This document shows positions 15,739 to 24,842 of a DNA stretch of 64,000 nt, piece by piece (position 1 is the stretch's first letter; the number at the start of each line of letters is the position of its first letter). Location of the stretch: positions 1-64,000 of the forward strand of contig JABJPX010000046.1 of assembly GCA_018663625.1 (NCBI GenBank), written 5' to 3'. This DNA is from Polaribacter sp. GTDB taxonomy: Bacteria; Bacteroidota; Bacteroidia; Flavobacteriales; Flavobacteriaceae. The notes under the pieces were generated by a model. The model had not been told where the DNA came from, ran no database searches, and was given only the letters and a program-made list of their open reading frames with translations. Made by a program: the position numbers and the translations under genes.

Positions 15739-17034
15739 TTAAAAATCCTGATTTACATCCCAAGCTTCTATTATTTCTTTTAGGGTTTTGATAAACATTC
15801 CTCCCAAAGCTCCATTGACAACTCGGTGATCGTAAGAATGTGAAACAAACATTTTTTGTCTGATACCGATAAAATCTCCTTCAGAAGTTTCAATAACTGC
15901 TGGTACTTTGCGAATGGCTCCTAAAGCCAAAATTGCTACCTGAGGCTGATTGATAATGGGTGTTCCCATGACAGAACCAAAACCTCCTACATTGGTGACC
16001 GTGTATGTTCCATCTTGAATTTCATCTGGCTTCAATGCGTTGTTTCTTGCTCTGTTTGCTAAATCATTCACCGATTTTGTCATTCCAACAAGATTCAATT
16101 GATCTGCATTTTTTATAACAGGCACAATTAAGTTCCCATCTGGTAAAGCCGCAGCCATTCCTAAGTTTATGTTTTTTCTTTTGATAATGTGATCGCCATC
16201 AATTGCGATATTAATCATTGGAAACTTTTTAATAGTCGCAGCAACAGCATGCATTAAAATAGGTGTGAATGTTAATTTCTCTCCTTCTCTTTTGAAGAAA
16301 TCTTCTTTAACTTTGGTTCTCCATTTTACGATATTGGTTACATCTATTTCAATAAAAGACTGCACATGTGCAGCAGTTTGCACCGAATTGACCATGTGCT
16401 TGGAAATCAATTTTCCCATTCGAGTCATTTCTATTATCTCATCTTCACCATTTACAGAAACTGGCGTTGCTTTTTGAATTACTTTTTGGATTGGTTGTAT
16501 CGCTTTTTCTTCCTTGATTTTTATTGGATCTGATTTTCTATTTTCAAGAAAAGACAGAATATCATTTTTAGAAACTCTTCCATCTTTTCCTGAACCAGAT
16601 ATTATTTCCAATTCAGCCATCGTAATGCCTTCCGTTTTGGCAATATTACGAACTAGGGGTGAATAAAATTTTCCGGTTTCTGATGTTTTTGATATTGAGG
16701 GCGCAACAACTTCTATTGCTTTTTCGATGGTTTTTTCTACAGCTGTAACTTGTAATACTTCTTCTTGAATTCCTGCATCACTTACAGCATCTACAGCAGT
16801 TTCAATAATAGCAATAGTAGCACCTACAGCAACGACTTCGTCTTTTTCAAATAAAACCTCTACTAAAGTACCTTCTACTTCTGATGGAACTTCCGAATCT
16901 ACTTTATCTGTAGCAATTTCTACAATAGCTTCATCCAATTCTATCGTATCACCAACTTCTTTTAACCAAGATGTGATCGTTGCTTCTGCAACACTTTCTC
17001 CCATTTTAGGTAATTTCAATTCGAATCTTGCCAT
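15739..17034 (-). CDS. 2-oxoacid dehydrogenase E2 (lipoyl acyltransferase)
   Basis: A second E2 with a single lipoyl domain (1-80, MARFELKLPKMGESVAEATI and EIATDKVDSEVPS), a subunit-binding domain (about 130-170, SPLVRNIAKTEGITMAELE) and a CAT-like domain with DHRVVNG near the C-terminus. The start is ATG 17034, since MARFELKLPKMGES is the family N-terminus and the 17 upstream codons are not conserved. The lipoyl sequence suits branched-chain or 2-oxoglutarate-type complexes; I cannot decide which. It is monocistronic and its E1 is not nearby. Confidence 0.9.
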   Translation of the reverse strand: MARFELKLPKMGESVAEATITSWLKEVGDTIELDEAIVEIATDKVDSEVPSEVEGTLVEVLFEKDEVVAVGATIAIIETAVDAVSDAGIQEEVLQVTAVEKTIEKAIEVVAPSISKTSETGKFYSPLVRNIAKTEGITMAELEIISGSGKDGRVSKNDILSFLENRKSDPIKIKEEKAIQPIQKVIQKATPVSVNGEDEIIEMTRMGKLISKHMVNSVQTAAHVQSFIEIDVTNIVKWRTKVKEDFFKREGEKLTFTPILMHAVAATIKKFPMINIAIDGDHIIKRKNINLGMAAALPDGNLIVPVIKNADQLNLVGMTKSVNDLANRARNNALKPDEIQDGTYTVTNVGGFGSVMGTPIINQPQVAILALGAIRKVPAVIETSEGDFIGIRQKMFVSHSYDHRVVNGALGGMFIKTLKEIIEAWDVNQDF

Positions 17035-17055
17035 TACTATTTTTTTTATCGGATA

Positions 17056-17063
17056 CAAAAATA
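17056..17063 (-). promoter_or_regulatory. -7 element of the E2 gene
   Basis: TATTTTTG on the minus strand, 21 bases before ATG 17034. The rest of 17064-17322 is very AT-rich and I see nothing else in it. Confidence 0.5.
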
Positions 17064-17322
17064 CTAAAAACGGATGGTTTTTCACTAGTAATTTGAATAG
17101 AATAATCGTGTTAAATTTTCTCTTCTTTAAATTATTCTTAATAAATTCTTAAATAATCTAAATATTATTAAATATATTTAAATTTTTAACACTTATATTA
17201 TTGATTCAGTAATTAATTGATTGTTTAAGCTTCATAAAAAACTCAGAAAAGAGCAAAACGTACTACTGTCTTTTTCTCAATTCAAGTACATTTTAATATT
17301 GAAACTAATTGCTAGGTAAAAA

Positions 17323-17351
17323 AAATACAAAACCGAATCTGTTTTGTATTT
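17323..17351 (-). terminator. Terminator of the hem operon after hemF
   Basis: Perfect 11-bp stem (AAATACAAAAC / GTTTTGTATTT) with a 7-base loop. On the minus strand it is followed by eight T residues, directly after the hemF stop codon. Confidence 0.9.
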
Positions 17352-17363
17352 ATCTATTTGTTT

Positions 17364-18266
17364 TTAAATCCAATCTTTAGGCTCCTCTAAAACCTTAATA
17401 AGTCTTTCTTCTTCAGAATTTTCTTCTGGTTGATGATTGTATTTCCATTGAACAATTGGCGGTAAACTCATTAAAATACTTTCTATACGCCCATTGGTTT
17501 TCAATCCAAACAAAGTCCCTCTGTCATGCACTAAATTAAATTCTACATAGCGACCTCTTCGAATTTCTTGCCAATCTTTTTGAGTTCTTGTGAATGAAAG
17601 CTCTTTTCTCTTTTCAACGATTGGAACATAACTGTCTAAAAAACTATTTCCAACTTCTGTAACAAAATTATACCGATCTTCTATGGTGAATTCCGCTGTC
17701 TCTTTTAAATAATCAAAAAACAACCCTCCGATTCCGCGCGCTTCCTCTCGATGTGCATTCCAAAAATAGTTGTCACAGGTTTTTTTGAACTTTGGATAAA
17801 ATTCTAAATGATGTTTGTCACATGCCAACTTACAAACGGTATGAAAATGGATTGCATCTTCATCAAATAAATAGTAGGGCGTTAAATCTTGTCCGCCACC
17901 AAACCATTGAGTTACAATTTCTCCTGATGCATTGTACATCTCAAAATAACGCCAATTGGCATGTACTGTTGGCAAAAACGGGTTTATAGGATGCAATACT
18001 AGACTCAAGCCACAGGCAAAAAAATTTCCTTCTTCTACCCCAAACTGTTTTCTTAATGGTGCTGGTAATTCGCCAAAAACTTTCGAAATATTAACACCTC
18101 CTTTTTCAAAGATGGCTCCATTTTCAATAACACGAGTTCTACCTCCTCCACCTTCTTTACGCTGCCATAGATCTTCTTGGAAAATTGCTTTTCCATCGAG
18201 AGCTTCTATTTTAGAAGTAATTTGATTTTGTAGGTTTTCAATGTAAGCGTAGAACTGTTCTTTCAT
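17364..18266 (-). CDS. hemF: Oxygen-dependent coproporphyrinogen III oxidase
   Basis: Converts coproporphyrinogen III to protoporphyrinogen IX using O2. The 300 residues are typical for the aerobic enzyme. The signature segments are FQEDLWQRKEGGGGRTRVIE, GLSLVLHPINPFLPTVHANW, and WFGGGQDLTPYYLFDEDAIHFH split around residue 125-145, followed by GRYVEFNLVHDRGTLFGL. It is the last gene of the hemA-to-hemF operon and implies aerobic heme synthesis. Spacing to hemE is 36 bases. Confidence 0.97.
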   Translation of the reverse strand: MKEQFYAYIENLQNQITSKIEALDGKAIFQEDLWQRKEGGGGRTRVIENGAIFEKGGVNISKVFGELPAPLRKQFGVEEGNFFACGLSLVLHPINPFLPTVHANWRYFEMYNASGEIVTQWFGGGQDLTPYYLFDEDAIHFHTVCKLACDKHHLEFYPKFKKTCDNYFWNAHREEARGIGGLFFDYLKETAEFTIEDRYNFVTEVGNSFLDSYVPIVEKRKELSFTRTQKDWQEIRRGRYVEFNLVHDRGTLFGLKTNGRIESILMSLPPIVQWKYNHQPEENSEEERLIKVLEEPKDWI

Positions 18267-18302
18267 AAATTATATCCCAATTTTATTTTATTGCTCCAAA
18301 AA

Positions 18303-19334
18303 TTAAGAAGGTTTTTTGTATTCCTTTACAGCGTCTACAAAGGCCTTTGCATTCTCTAAAGGAATGTTTGGCAGAATACCATGTCCTAAATTAACAATGT
18401 ATTTATCTTTTCCAAATTCGTTGATCATTTGATGCACCATTTTCTTAATTTCTGCAGGTGGTGACAACAATCTTGACGGATCAAAATTTCCTTGTAAAGT
18501 AATATTTCCACCCGATAAATAACGTGCATTTCTTGCAGAACAGGTCCAATCTACGCCCAAAGCCGAAGCACCCGATTTAGACATTTCATTCAATGCAAAC
18601 CAACATCCTTTTCCAAAGGCAATAACTGGAGCATCGTCTTTTACGGCATCTATAATTTGTTGAATGTACTGCCAAGAAAATTCTTGATAATCTACTGGTG
18701 ACAGCATACCTCCCCAAGAATCAAAAACTTGAACAGCATTTACGCCTGCTGCAACTTTTACTTTTAAATAAGCAATAGTAGTATCTGTAATTTTTTGCAA
18801 CAATTCGTGGGCTGCCGTTGGCTTTGTAAAACAAAATTCTTTTGCTTTGTCAAAGTTTTTAGACCCTTGTCCTTGAACCATATAACATAAAATAGTCCAT
18901 GGAGATCCTGCAAAACCGATTAAAGGAATCTCATCATTCAATTTTTCTTTGGTCGCTTTTATAGCCTGGTATACGTAATCTAATTCCATATGTACATCTG
19001 GAACAATGACATTATCAACGTCTTTTTGGGTACGAATTGGGTTGGGTAAATAAGGTCCAAAATCTGGTTTCATTTGTACCTCTACATTCATTGCTTGGGG
19101 AATTACCAAGATGTCTGAGAATAAAATAGCCGCATCCATTCCGTATCTCCTAATAGGCTGTACAGTAATTTCTGACGCCAATTCTGGAGTTCTACAACGG
19201 GTAAAAAAATCATATTTCTTTTTGATGACTTGAAACTCTGGTAAATAACGTCCTGCTTGACGCATCATCCAAACAGGTGGCCTATCTACTGTTTCTCCTT
19301 TTAAGGCTCTTAAAAATAAATCGTTTTTTATCAT
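18303..19334 (-). CDS. hemE: Uroporphyrinogen decarboxylase
   Basis: Removes four carboxyl groups from uroporphyrinogen III to give coproporphyrinogen III. The 343 residues contain the two family signatures, [18 protein letters not shown] (about 18-35) and [20 protein letters not shown] (about 140-160), and the catalytic [13 protein letters not shown] segment. It lies between hemL and hemF in the minus-strand heme operon. The 100-base gap to hemL holds short repeats. Confidence 0.97.
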   Translation of the reverse strand: MIKNDLFLRALKGETVDRPPVWMMRQAGRYLPEFQVIKKKYDFFTRCRTPELASEITVQPIRRYGMDAAILFSDILVIPQAMNVEVQMKPDFGPYLPNPIRTQKDVDNVIVPDVHMELDYVYQAIKATKEKLNDEIPLIGFAGSPWTILCYMVQGQGSKNFDKAKEFCFTKPTAAHELLQKITDTTIAYLKVKVAAGVNAVQVFDSWGGMLSPVDYQEFSWQYIQQIIDAVKDDAPVIAFGKGCWFALNEMSKSGASALGVDWTCSARNARYLSGGNITLQGNFDPSRLLSPPAEIKKMVHQMINEFGKDKYIVNLGHGILPNIPLENAKAFVDAVKEYKKPS

Positions 19335-19434
19335 CTTATAACTTTTGGCTATTAGTTGTTAGCTTTTGGCTTCGACTATTAGCTGTTTTTAATTTTTCTT
19401 TCGAACCCTGCGGATTCCTTTTGCGTCTTTGCAG
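19335..19434 (-). repeat. Degenerate short repeats between hemE and hemL
   Basis: The spacer carries shuffled copies of minus-strand GCCAAAAGCTAA / AACTAATAGCC words, followed by GCAAAGACGCAAAAGG. Related words recur in the hemL-hemB spacer. They look like the simple degenerate repeats that accumulate in Bacteroidota spacers. No gene or terminator is visible in them. Confidence 0.5.
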
Positions 19435-20733
19435 TTACTTTTTATTCATTTTTGAAACTACTAATATTGCTTTATCTATGGCCACTGCTATATTCTTTAT
19501 ATCTTTGTCTGAAATTGCTGAAGATAAAAACCAAGCTTCAAATTGACTTGGTGGTAAAAACACCCCATTTTTTATCATTTCCCAGAAGAAAACAGCAAAT
19601 TTTTTCTGATCGGATGTTTGCGCTTCTTCAAAATTAGTCACCTTAGTGTTTGTGAAAAATGGATTCAACATGGACCCAAAACGGTTTACAACAAGGGGCA
19701 CATTGTACTTCTTGGCTGTATCGATTAATATGGTTTCTATTGTACTTCCAATTTTATCAAATTTCTGATAGGGATCCTGTCGCTTTAGCTCTGTAAGAGT
19801 AGCGATTCCTCCTGCCATGGCAATAGGATTTCCACTTAATGTCCCTGCTTGATACATTCCACCTAAAGGGGCAACTTGCTCCATGATTTCGTTTCTTGCT
19901 CCATAGGCTCCTACTGGAAAACCTCCTCCAATTACTTTTCCTAAACAGGTAATATCTGCAGTAACACCCATCAACTCTTGTGCACCTCCAAATTTCGATC
20001 TAAAACCAGTCATTACTTCATCAGCAATCAACAAAGCACCTTTCGATTTTAGAAAATCTTTTAATTCTTTTAAGAAATTATGTTGCGGAATAACCACGCC
20101 CATATTTCCACAAATAGGTTCTATAATAACTCCTGCAATATCGTCATGTGCTTCAAAATGTTTTTTAACACTTTCTAAATTATTGTATTCTGCAATGAGC
20201 GTATTCTTTACTGCTCCTTCTGGCACTCCTTTAGAACCTGGAATACTTAAGGTTGCTAAACCAGAACCTGCTGCTACTAATAAGGAATCTTGATGCCCAT
20301 GATAACACCCTGAAAACTTGATGATTTTATCTTTTCCTGTAAAGGCTCTTGCCAAACGAACACCACTAATTACAGCTTCGGTTCCTGAGTTTACAAAACG
20401 AACTTTGTCCATTTCTGGAAATGCATCGCACACAATTTTTGCAAGCTTGATTTCATTTTCTGTAGAAGCACCAAAAGAATACCCATTTTTCAATGCTTTT
20501 GCTACCCCTCTTTGTACTTTTCGATGGCGATGTCCAATGATCATAGGGCCGTAAGACAAGACCAAATCTATGTATTCGTTTCCATCTACATCGGTAATTT
20601 TACTTCCTTTTGCTTTTTTGATAAACAAAGGGTTTCCTCCTACTGAGATAAAGGCTCTTACAGGAGAATTCACGGCTCCAACAAGGTGAACTAATCCTTC
20701 TTTATATAATTCTTCTGATTTTTTGAATTTCAT
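19435..20733 (-). CDS. hemL: Glutamate-1-semialdehyde 2,1-aminomutase
   Basis: A PLP enzyme that makes 5-aminolevulinate from glutamate-1-semialdehyde, the product of HemA. The 432 residues are full length. Lys266 in CLGKVIGGGFPVGAYG binds PLP. Other family features are VNSGTEAVISGVRLAR, FSGCYHGHQDSLL and LLIADEVMTGFR. Together with HemA it confirms the C5 (glutamate) route. Flanking spacers of 100 and 64 bases contain degenerate repeats rather than promoters. Confidence 0.98.
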   Translation of the reverse strand: MKFKKSEELYKEGLVHLVGAVNSPVRAFISVGGNPLFIKKAKGSKITDVDGNEYIDLVLSYGPMIIGHRHRKVQRGVAKALKNGYSFGASTENEIKLAKIVCDAFPEMDKVRFVNSGTEAVISGVRLARAFTGKDKIIKFSGCYHGHQDSLLVAAGSGLATLSIPGSKGVPEGAVKNTLIAEYNNLESVKKHFEAHDDIAGVIIEPICGNMGVVIPQHNFLKELKDFLKSKGALLIADEVMTGFRSKFGGAQELMGVTADITCLGKVIGGGFPVGAYGARNEIMEQVAPLGGMYQAGTLSGNPIAMAGGIATLTELKRQDPYQKFDKIGSTIETILIDTAKKYNVPLVVNRFGSMLNPFFTNTKVTNFEEAQTSDQKKFAVFFWEMIKNGVFLPPSQFEAWFLSSAISDKDIKNIAVAIDKAILVVSKMNKK

Positions 20734-20797
20734 TCTTTTACGCTTTTGGCAGTCTGTTTTTAGCTTTTAGCAAATTGCCAACAGCTATTACAAAGTG
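20734..20797 (-). repeat. Degenerate short repeats between hemL and hemB
   Basis: Minus-strand words GCTAAAAGCTAAAAACAG and GCCAAAAGCG resemble those in the hemE-hemL spacer. No promoter element is seen. Confidence 0.45.
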
Positions 20798-21760
20798 CTA
20801 TTTATTCAATACTCTTGCTGCTTCTTTTGCAAAATAAGTAATAATGATATCGGCTCCTGCTCTTTTCATAGAGAGCAAGCTTTCTAGCATTACTTTTTCG
20901 CCATCAATCCACCCTTTTTCTGCAGCGGCTTTTACCATGGCATATTCTCCACTTACATTATAACATGCAATCGGTCTGTCAAAATTATTCTTTAAATCGC
21001 GAATAATATCTAAATAAGACAAAGCAGGTTTTACCATTAAAATATCAGCTCCTTCTTGATCGTCAAAAGTAGCTTCTCGCATTGCTTCATCTCTGTTTGA
21101 GGGATCCATTTGATAGGTTTTACGATCTCCAAAACTAGGAGTAGAATCTGCTGCATCTCTAAAAGGACCATAAAATGCAGAGGCATACTTTACAGCATAG
21201 GCCATAATTGGTAAGTTTGAAAAACCAGTATTGTCTAATGATTCGCGAACCATCGCAATAGTACCATCCATCATTCCAGAGGGTGCGACCATGTCAACAC
21301 CTGCTTTTGCATGAGAAATCACTTGCTTGGCTATGTTTACCAAAGTAGCATCGTTGTCTACGTCATTGTCATGAATTATTCCGCAATGACCATGTGAGGT
21401 GTATTCGCAAAAACACACGTCAGTAATCACATATAAGCTTGGGTAATTTTTTTTAATAAAACGAATTGCTTGTTGTATAATTCCGTTATCATTCCACGTT
21501 TCTGTTCCTTCTTCGTCTTTATGAGAAGGGATTCCAAACAATAAAACAGCGGGTATATTTAAGGAAACAACTTCGTCTAATTCTTTGGATATTCGATCTA
21601 AGGAAAAACGTTTGATACCTGGCATTGAAACAATATCAGTTGCTATGTTTTCACCTTCTTCAATAAAAAGTGGGTACACAAAGTCATCTACCGATAATTT
21701 AGTTTCTCGAACCAATCTTCGTATTGCTTCTGACTTCCTTAATCTTCTTGTTCTGAACAT
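20798..21760 (-). CDS. hemB: Delta-aminolevulinic acid dehydratase (porphobilinogen synthase)
   Basis: Condenses two 5-aminolevulinate molecules to porphobilinogen. The 320 residues contain the two Schiff-base lysines (Lys191 in [14 protein letters not shown]; Lys244 in [11 protein letters not shown]). A cysteine-rich zinc site is also present (Cys116, Cys118, Cys126 in [14 protein letters not shown]), so this is the zinc-dependent type rather than the Mg-only type. It is in the heme operon, separated from hemC-hemD by a palindromic repeat. Confidence 0.98.
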   Translation of the reverse strand: MFRTRRLRKSEAIRRLVRETKLSVDDFVYPLFIEEGENIATDIVSMPGIKRFSLDRISKELDEVVSLNIPAVLLFGIPSHKDEEGTETWNDNGIIQQAIRFIKKNYPSLYVITDVCFCEYTSHGHCGIIHDNDVDNDATLVNIAKQVISHAKAGVDMVAPSGMMDGTIAMVRESLDNTGFSNLPIMAYAVKYASAFYGPFRDAADSTPSFGDRKTYQMDPSNRDEAMREATFDDQEGADILMVKPALSYLDIIRDLKNNFDRPIACYNVSGEYAMVKAAAEKGWIDGEKVMLESLLSMKRAGADIIITYFAKEAARVLNK

Positions 21761-21774
21761 TTCCTTCCATTTAT

Positions 21775-21841
21775 GTCATTACGAGAAAGAATGACCAAGT
21801 AATCTCAATTTACAGATTGCTTCAGCGCATTCGGAATGACG
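21775..21841. repeat. REP-like palindromic intergenic element
   Basis: The element begins GTCATTACGAGAAAGAATGAC and ends with AGATTGCTTCAGCGCATTCGGAATGACG. This is the layout of the widespread GTCATTGCGAGG...AGCAATCT...AGATTGCTTC...CGCAATGACG dispersed palindrome, with some decay. The ends are inverted copies (GTCATT / AATGAC), and the core has ATCTC / AGAT. It sits between the hemC-hemD stop and the hemB start. Only one copy is in the window. Confidence 0.65.
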
Positions 21842-21842
21842 T

Positions 21843-23432
21843 TTATTCTTTTATATAATGAGAATTTACTAACGCTAAAACACTGTCAACATCGGGCATC
21901 TTTGCAACTTGTACGTTATCGAAGTGCTTTCTTGCTTTAACTGCAGTTGTTTCTCCAATGCAAAAAGCAATTTTATCGGTATTGTTGTCTTTTAAATAAC
22001 TATCAATTCCTGATGGGCTATAAAATAAAACTCCAGAAACGGAAGCAGTCATTTTTACAGAACTCAACATCGTTTTATATGCTTCTATCTCATTTACAAC
22101 TACATTATTTTCTTGTAAATACGATGGCAAAACATCCAATCGAAGATCACTACAGAAGTAGGAAACCATTTTAATGTCTGTCTCTTTTGCAATGTATTCT
22201 GCTAATTTCAAAGCATTTTTAGCAACATGCGCTACTTTTCCAATTCTATTTTCTATCAGTTTTTTGGTTCTACGCCCTACGCAGAAAATATTTTTAAACT
22301 TAATTTCGTCTTTTGTAAACGAATTCAAAATTGCTTCTACTCCATTCTGGCTAGTGATTACAACATTTTCGTGTTGCTGTTTCATCACTTTAGCAGGAAT
22401 TCTATTAAACCGAATTTTAATGAAATCGCTGTCTTTAATCCCTATTGAGCTATCAACTGTTTTCTTTTGCGCTTCCGATAATTTCTTTGTTGAATAAATT
22501 GTGTGTTTTGCAACTTCAACATCACCATCTTCAATCATCAATTCTCTTCCTCCTCTATTGAGGATATAATCCACACAGTCTTTCGCTAAATATTCATGGC
22601 TTCCCACTTTTGCTGTTTTTGCAACTGAGATCTTTTTAGAGCCGTCTGTTTTTAGCAAAACTCCTTTAAAATTTATTTCTTCTGTTTTATCGTCTATATA
22701 AGCCAATGCACCAATGGGTGCTGAACAACCGCCTTCTAACAATCTTAAAAACTCACGTTCTATACCGACACAAATTTTGGTATCTGGATGATTCAACTGC
22801 TCACAGGCATCCATTATATAATCATCTTTTTCTAAGGCAGCAATCATAATTGCACCTTGTGCGGGTGCTGGTATCATCCAAGGAAGATTGACTGCACCTC
22901 CTGGACGTTTTCCAATTCTCTCTAAACCGGCAGCTGCAAAAACAGCTCCGTTCCAATCATTTTCTTCTACTTTTTCTAAACGAGTATTTACGTTTCCTCT
23001 TAAGGGCACAACAGTGTGAGTTGGGTAGCGGTTGAGCCACATGGCTTTTCTTCGAATACTTCCAGTTGCGATAATTGCCTCTGGTTGTCCAAAAAATTCT
23101 TCGGTATCTTTTAATACTAAAATATCACTATAATTTGCTCTCTTTAAAACTGCAGCTTGTACAATTCCTTCTGGTAAACTAGTAGGTACATCTTTGAACG
23201 AATGCACTGCAATATCGATATCTCCATTAAGTAGTGCTACATCTAAATTTTTAGTAAAAACACCTGTAATCCCCAATTCATACAACGGCTTATCTAAAAC
23301 AATGTCTCCCATCGATTTTATAGGAACTAAAACGGATTCATAACCCAAAACGGCTAATTCTTTACGAACTTTATTGGCTTGCCAAAGTGCTAATTCACTT
23401 TCACGAGTTCCTATTCTAATTATTTTTTGCAT
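21843..23432 (-). CDS. hemC: HemC-HemD fusion: hydroxymethylbilane synthase / uroporphyrinogen-III synthase
   Basis: At 529 residues this is two enzymes in one chain. Residues 1 to about 310 are porphobilinogen deaminase: RIGTRESELALWQAN, VHSFKDVPTSLP, GSIRRKAMWL, PLRGNVNTRLEK, and the dipyrromethane-cofactor Cys236 in LEGGCSAPIGA. After a linker, residues about 335-529 form a HemD-like domain (VVITSQNGVEAI, IFCVGRRTKKLI, GVLFYSPSGIDSYL, AFCIGETTAVKAR). The fusion would pass the unstable linear hydroxymethylbilane straight to the cyclising enzyme. No separate hemD is present in the locus. It follows hemA by 9 bases. Confidence 0.95.
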   Translation of the reverse strand: MQKIIRIGTRESELALWQANKVRKELAVLGYESVLVPIKSMGDIVLDKPLYELGITGVFTKNLDVALLNGDIDIAVHSFKDVPTSLPEGIVQAAVLKRANYSDILVLKDTEEFFGQPEAIIATGSIRRKAMWLNRYPTHTVVPLRGNVNTRLEKVEENDWNGAVFAAAGLERIGKRPGGAVNLPWMIPAPAQGAIMIAALEKDDYIMDACEQLNHPDTKICVGIEREFLRLLEGGCSAPIGALAYIDDKTEEINFKGVLLKTDGSKKISVAKTAKVGSHEYLAKDCVDYILNRGGRELMIEDGDVEVAKHTIYSTKKLSEAQKKTVDSSIGIKDSDFIKIRFNRIPAKVMKQQHENVVITSQNGVEAILNSFTKDEIKFKNIFCVGRRTKKLIENRIGKVAHVAKNALKLAEYIAKETDIKMVSYFCSDLRLDVLPSYLQENNVVVNEIEAYKTMLSSVKMTASVSGVLFYSPSGIDSYLKDNNTDKIAFCIGETTAVKARKHFDNVQVAKMPDVDSVLALVNSHYIKE

Positions 23433-23441
23433 ACCTTTTTG

Positions 23442-24677
23442 TTAGGATTGAAATACCTTTTGAATCACTTGTAAACTTTGAGCGACAGAAGTTTCATCTT
23501 CTTTTAAATGTTTCACAAATTGAGTTGTAATTTTCTGAATAAAACGAGCCGTTAAAATCTCTGCTTGTGCTTCATCAAAATTACTTATTTTTTTCTTCTG
23601 AAAATTAATCTCATCCTTCTTTATTGTTTCTAACGATTTTTTTAATGCGGCGATCGCTGGGGTAAATCTCCTGTGATTTAACCAATCGTTAAATTCTTTT
23701 TTATGAACTTCTATAATTGCTTCTGCTGTTGGCACCTCTTCGAGACGAACCGCCAAGGTTTCATCTGTAATTTTTGACAACGCATCAACATTTACTAAAG
23801 AAATTCCTTTTATATCGGTTACATCTTTGTCCACATTCTCTGGCATCGATAAATCTAAAATCAATAACTCTTTGTTTTTAGAAATTTGCTGCTTTGTAAT
23901 GGTTGGTTTACTAGCGCCAGTAGAAACAATAAGCACGTCCGATTTCTCAATTTCTTGCGCCAAATCTTCAATAACTGCTTTTCTTATTGAATCGTGTTCT
24001 TTTACAAATTCGGCAGCTTTCTCTTCGGTTCTATTAATTAAGCAAACCGTTTTGTTTTGTGTGTACTCTGCTAAATTTTTACAGGTATGTTTTCCCATTT
24101 TACCCAAGCCAAAAACTAAAATATTTTTAGAATTGTAATCCCGTAAGTTTTTGATAATATATTGAACTGCTGCATAGGAAACAGATGTGGTTCCTGAGCT
24201 TAATTTAGTTTCATTCTTCACCTTCTTACTTGCCTGCATTACACAATTCAAAAGTCGCTCTAGGTAAGCATTTGTTGTATTCTGTGCTTTTGCCATTTTA
24301 AAAGAATGTCGCAATTGTCCAACAATTTCATAATCTCCTAAGATTTGACTCTCTAAACCAGTTCCAATTCTAAAAAGATGGTTGATGGCTTCTTGATTTT
24401 TATAGACGTTTGAAATAGTAGCGAACTCTTCTACGGTTCCTTCTGAAAAATGACACAATAATTGAATCAGTTGATAAGGATGTTCTGCAAAACCTGAAAT
24501 CTCCGTTCTGTTACATGTAGATAAAACAAAGACTCCTTCAAAGTTTTTTTCTTTCGCCATGACTAACAAAGCATTTTGATGCTCTTTTGACAAAGAATAC
24601 TTTCCTCGTGTTTTTGCATCTGCCTTTACGTAACTAACGCCAATATTATAAAAATGCTTTTGTGTTTCTTGTTGCAT
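23442..24677 (-). CDS. hemA: Glutamyl-tRNA reductase
   Basis: Reduces glutamyl-tRNA to glutamate-1-semialdehyde with NADPH, the committed step of C5 heme synthesis. The 411 residues hold the catalytic cysteine Cys55 in VLSTCNRTEISG, the Rossmann region ILVFGLGKMGKHTCKNL, and a C-terminal dimerisation helix. It is the first gene of the minus-strand heme operon, 9 bases upstream of hemC-hemD. A -7 element sits 18 bases before its ATG, back to back with the AraC-family gene. Confidence 0.97.
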   Translation of the reverse strand: MQQETQKHFYNIGVSYVKADAKTRGKYSLSKEHQNALLVMAKEKNFEGVFVLSTCNRTEISGFAEHPYQLIQLLCHFSEGTVEEFATISNVYKNQEAINHLFRIGTGLESQILGDYEIVGQLRHSFKMAKAQNTTNAYLERLLNCVMQASKKVKNETKLSSGTTSVSYAAVQYIIKNLRDYNSKNILVFGLGKMGKHTCKNLAEYTQNKTVCLINRTEEKAAEFVKEHDSIRKAVIEDLAQEIEKSDVLIVSTGASKPTITKQQISKNKELLILDLSMPENVDKDVTDIKGISLVNVDALSKITDETLAVRLEEVPTAEAIIEVHKKEFNDWLNHRRFTPAIAALKKSLETIKKDEINFQKKKISNFDEAQAEILTARFIQKITTQFVKHLKEDETSVAQSLQVIQKVFQS

Positions 24678-24695
24678 ACTTCTTTAAAGATTCGG

Positions 24696-24703
24696 CAAAA
24701 ATA
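24696..24703 (-). promoter_or_regulatory. -7 element of the hemA operon
   Basis: TATTTTTG on the minus strand, 18 bases before the hemA ATG. It faces away from the AraC-gene -7 element 95 bases further right; the sequence between them is where a shared regulator would bind. Confidence 0.55.
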
Positions 24704-24798
24704 ACAACTTCAGAATGATAAAAATGTCGCTTAAAGTACTATTAATATCGTTCTATGTTTTTTAATCACTTTTTTTTCTTTAAACTTCCGAAAAGCCT

Positions 24799-24806
24799 TA
24801 TTTTTG
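24799..24806 (+). promoter_or_regulatory. -7 element of the AraC-family gene
   Basis: TATTTTTG, 36 bases before ATG 24843. It probably also serves the downstream trmH-like, hemH and hemJ genes. Confidence 0.55.
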
Positions 24807-24842
24807 CAGTAAGACAATCGTTTTGGAAGTTTGTTATAAAGA

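Noticed and set aside
15739-17034. The catalytic motif of the second E2 reads DHRVVNG rather than DHRxxDG, which might suggest an inactive enzyme.
   Set aside because: Asn at this position is also found in active E2 enzymes such as Azotobacter vinelandii E2p, so it is not a sign of inactivity.
17064-17322. Long AT-rich spacer as a possible replication origin or small RNA.
   Set aside because: No DnaA boxes, GC-rich structure or promoter/terminator pair are visible; it looks like plain intergenic DNA.
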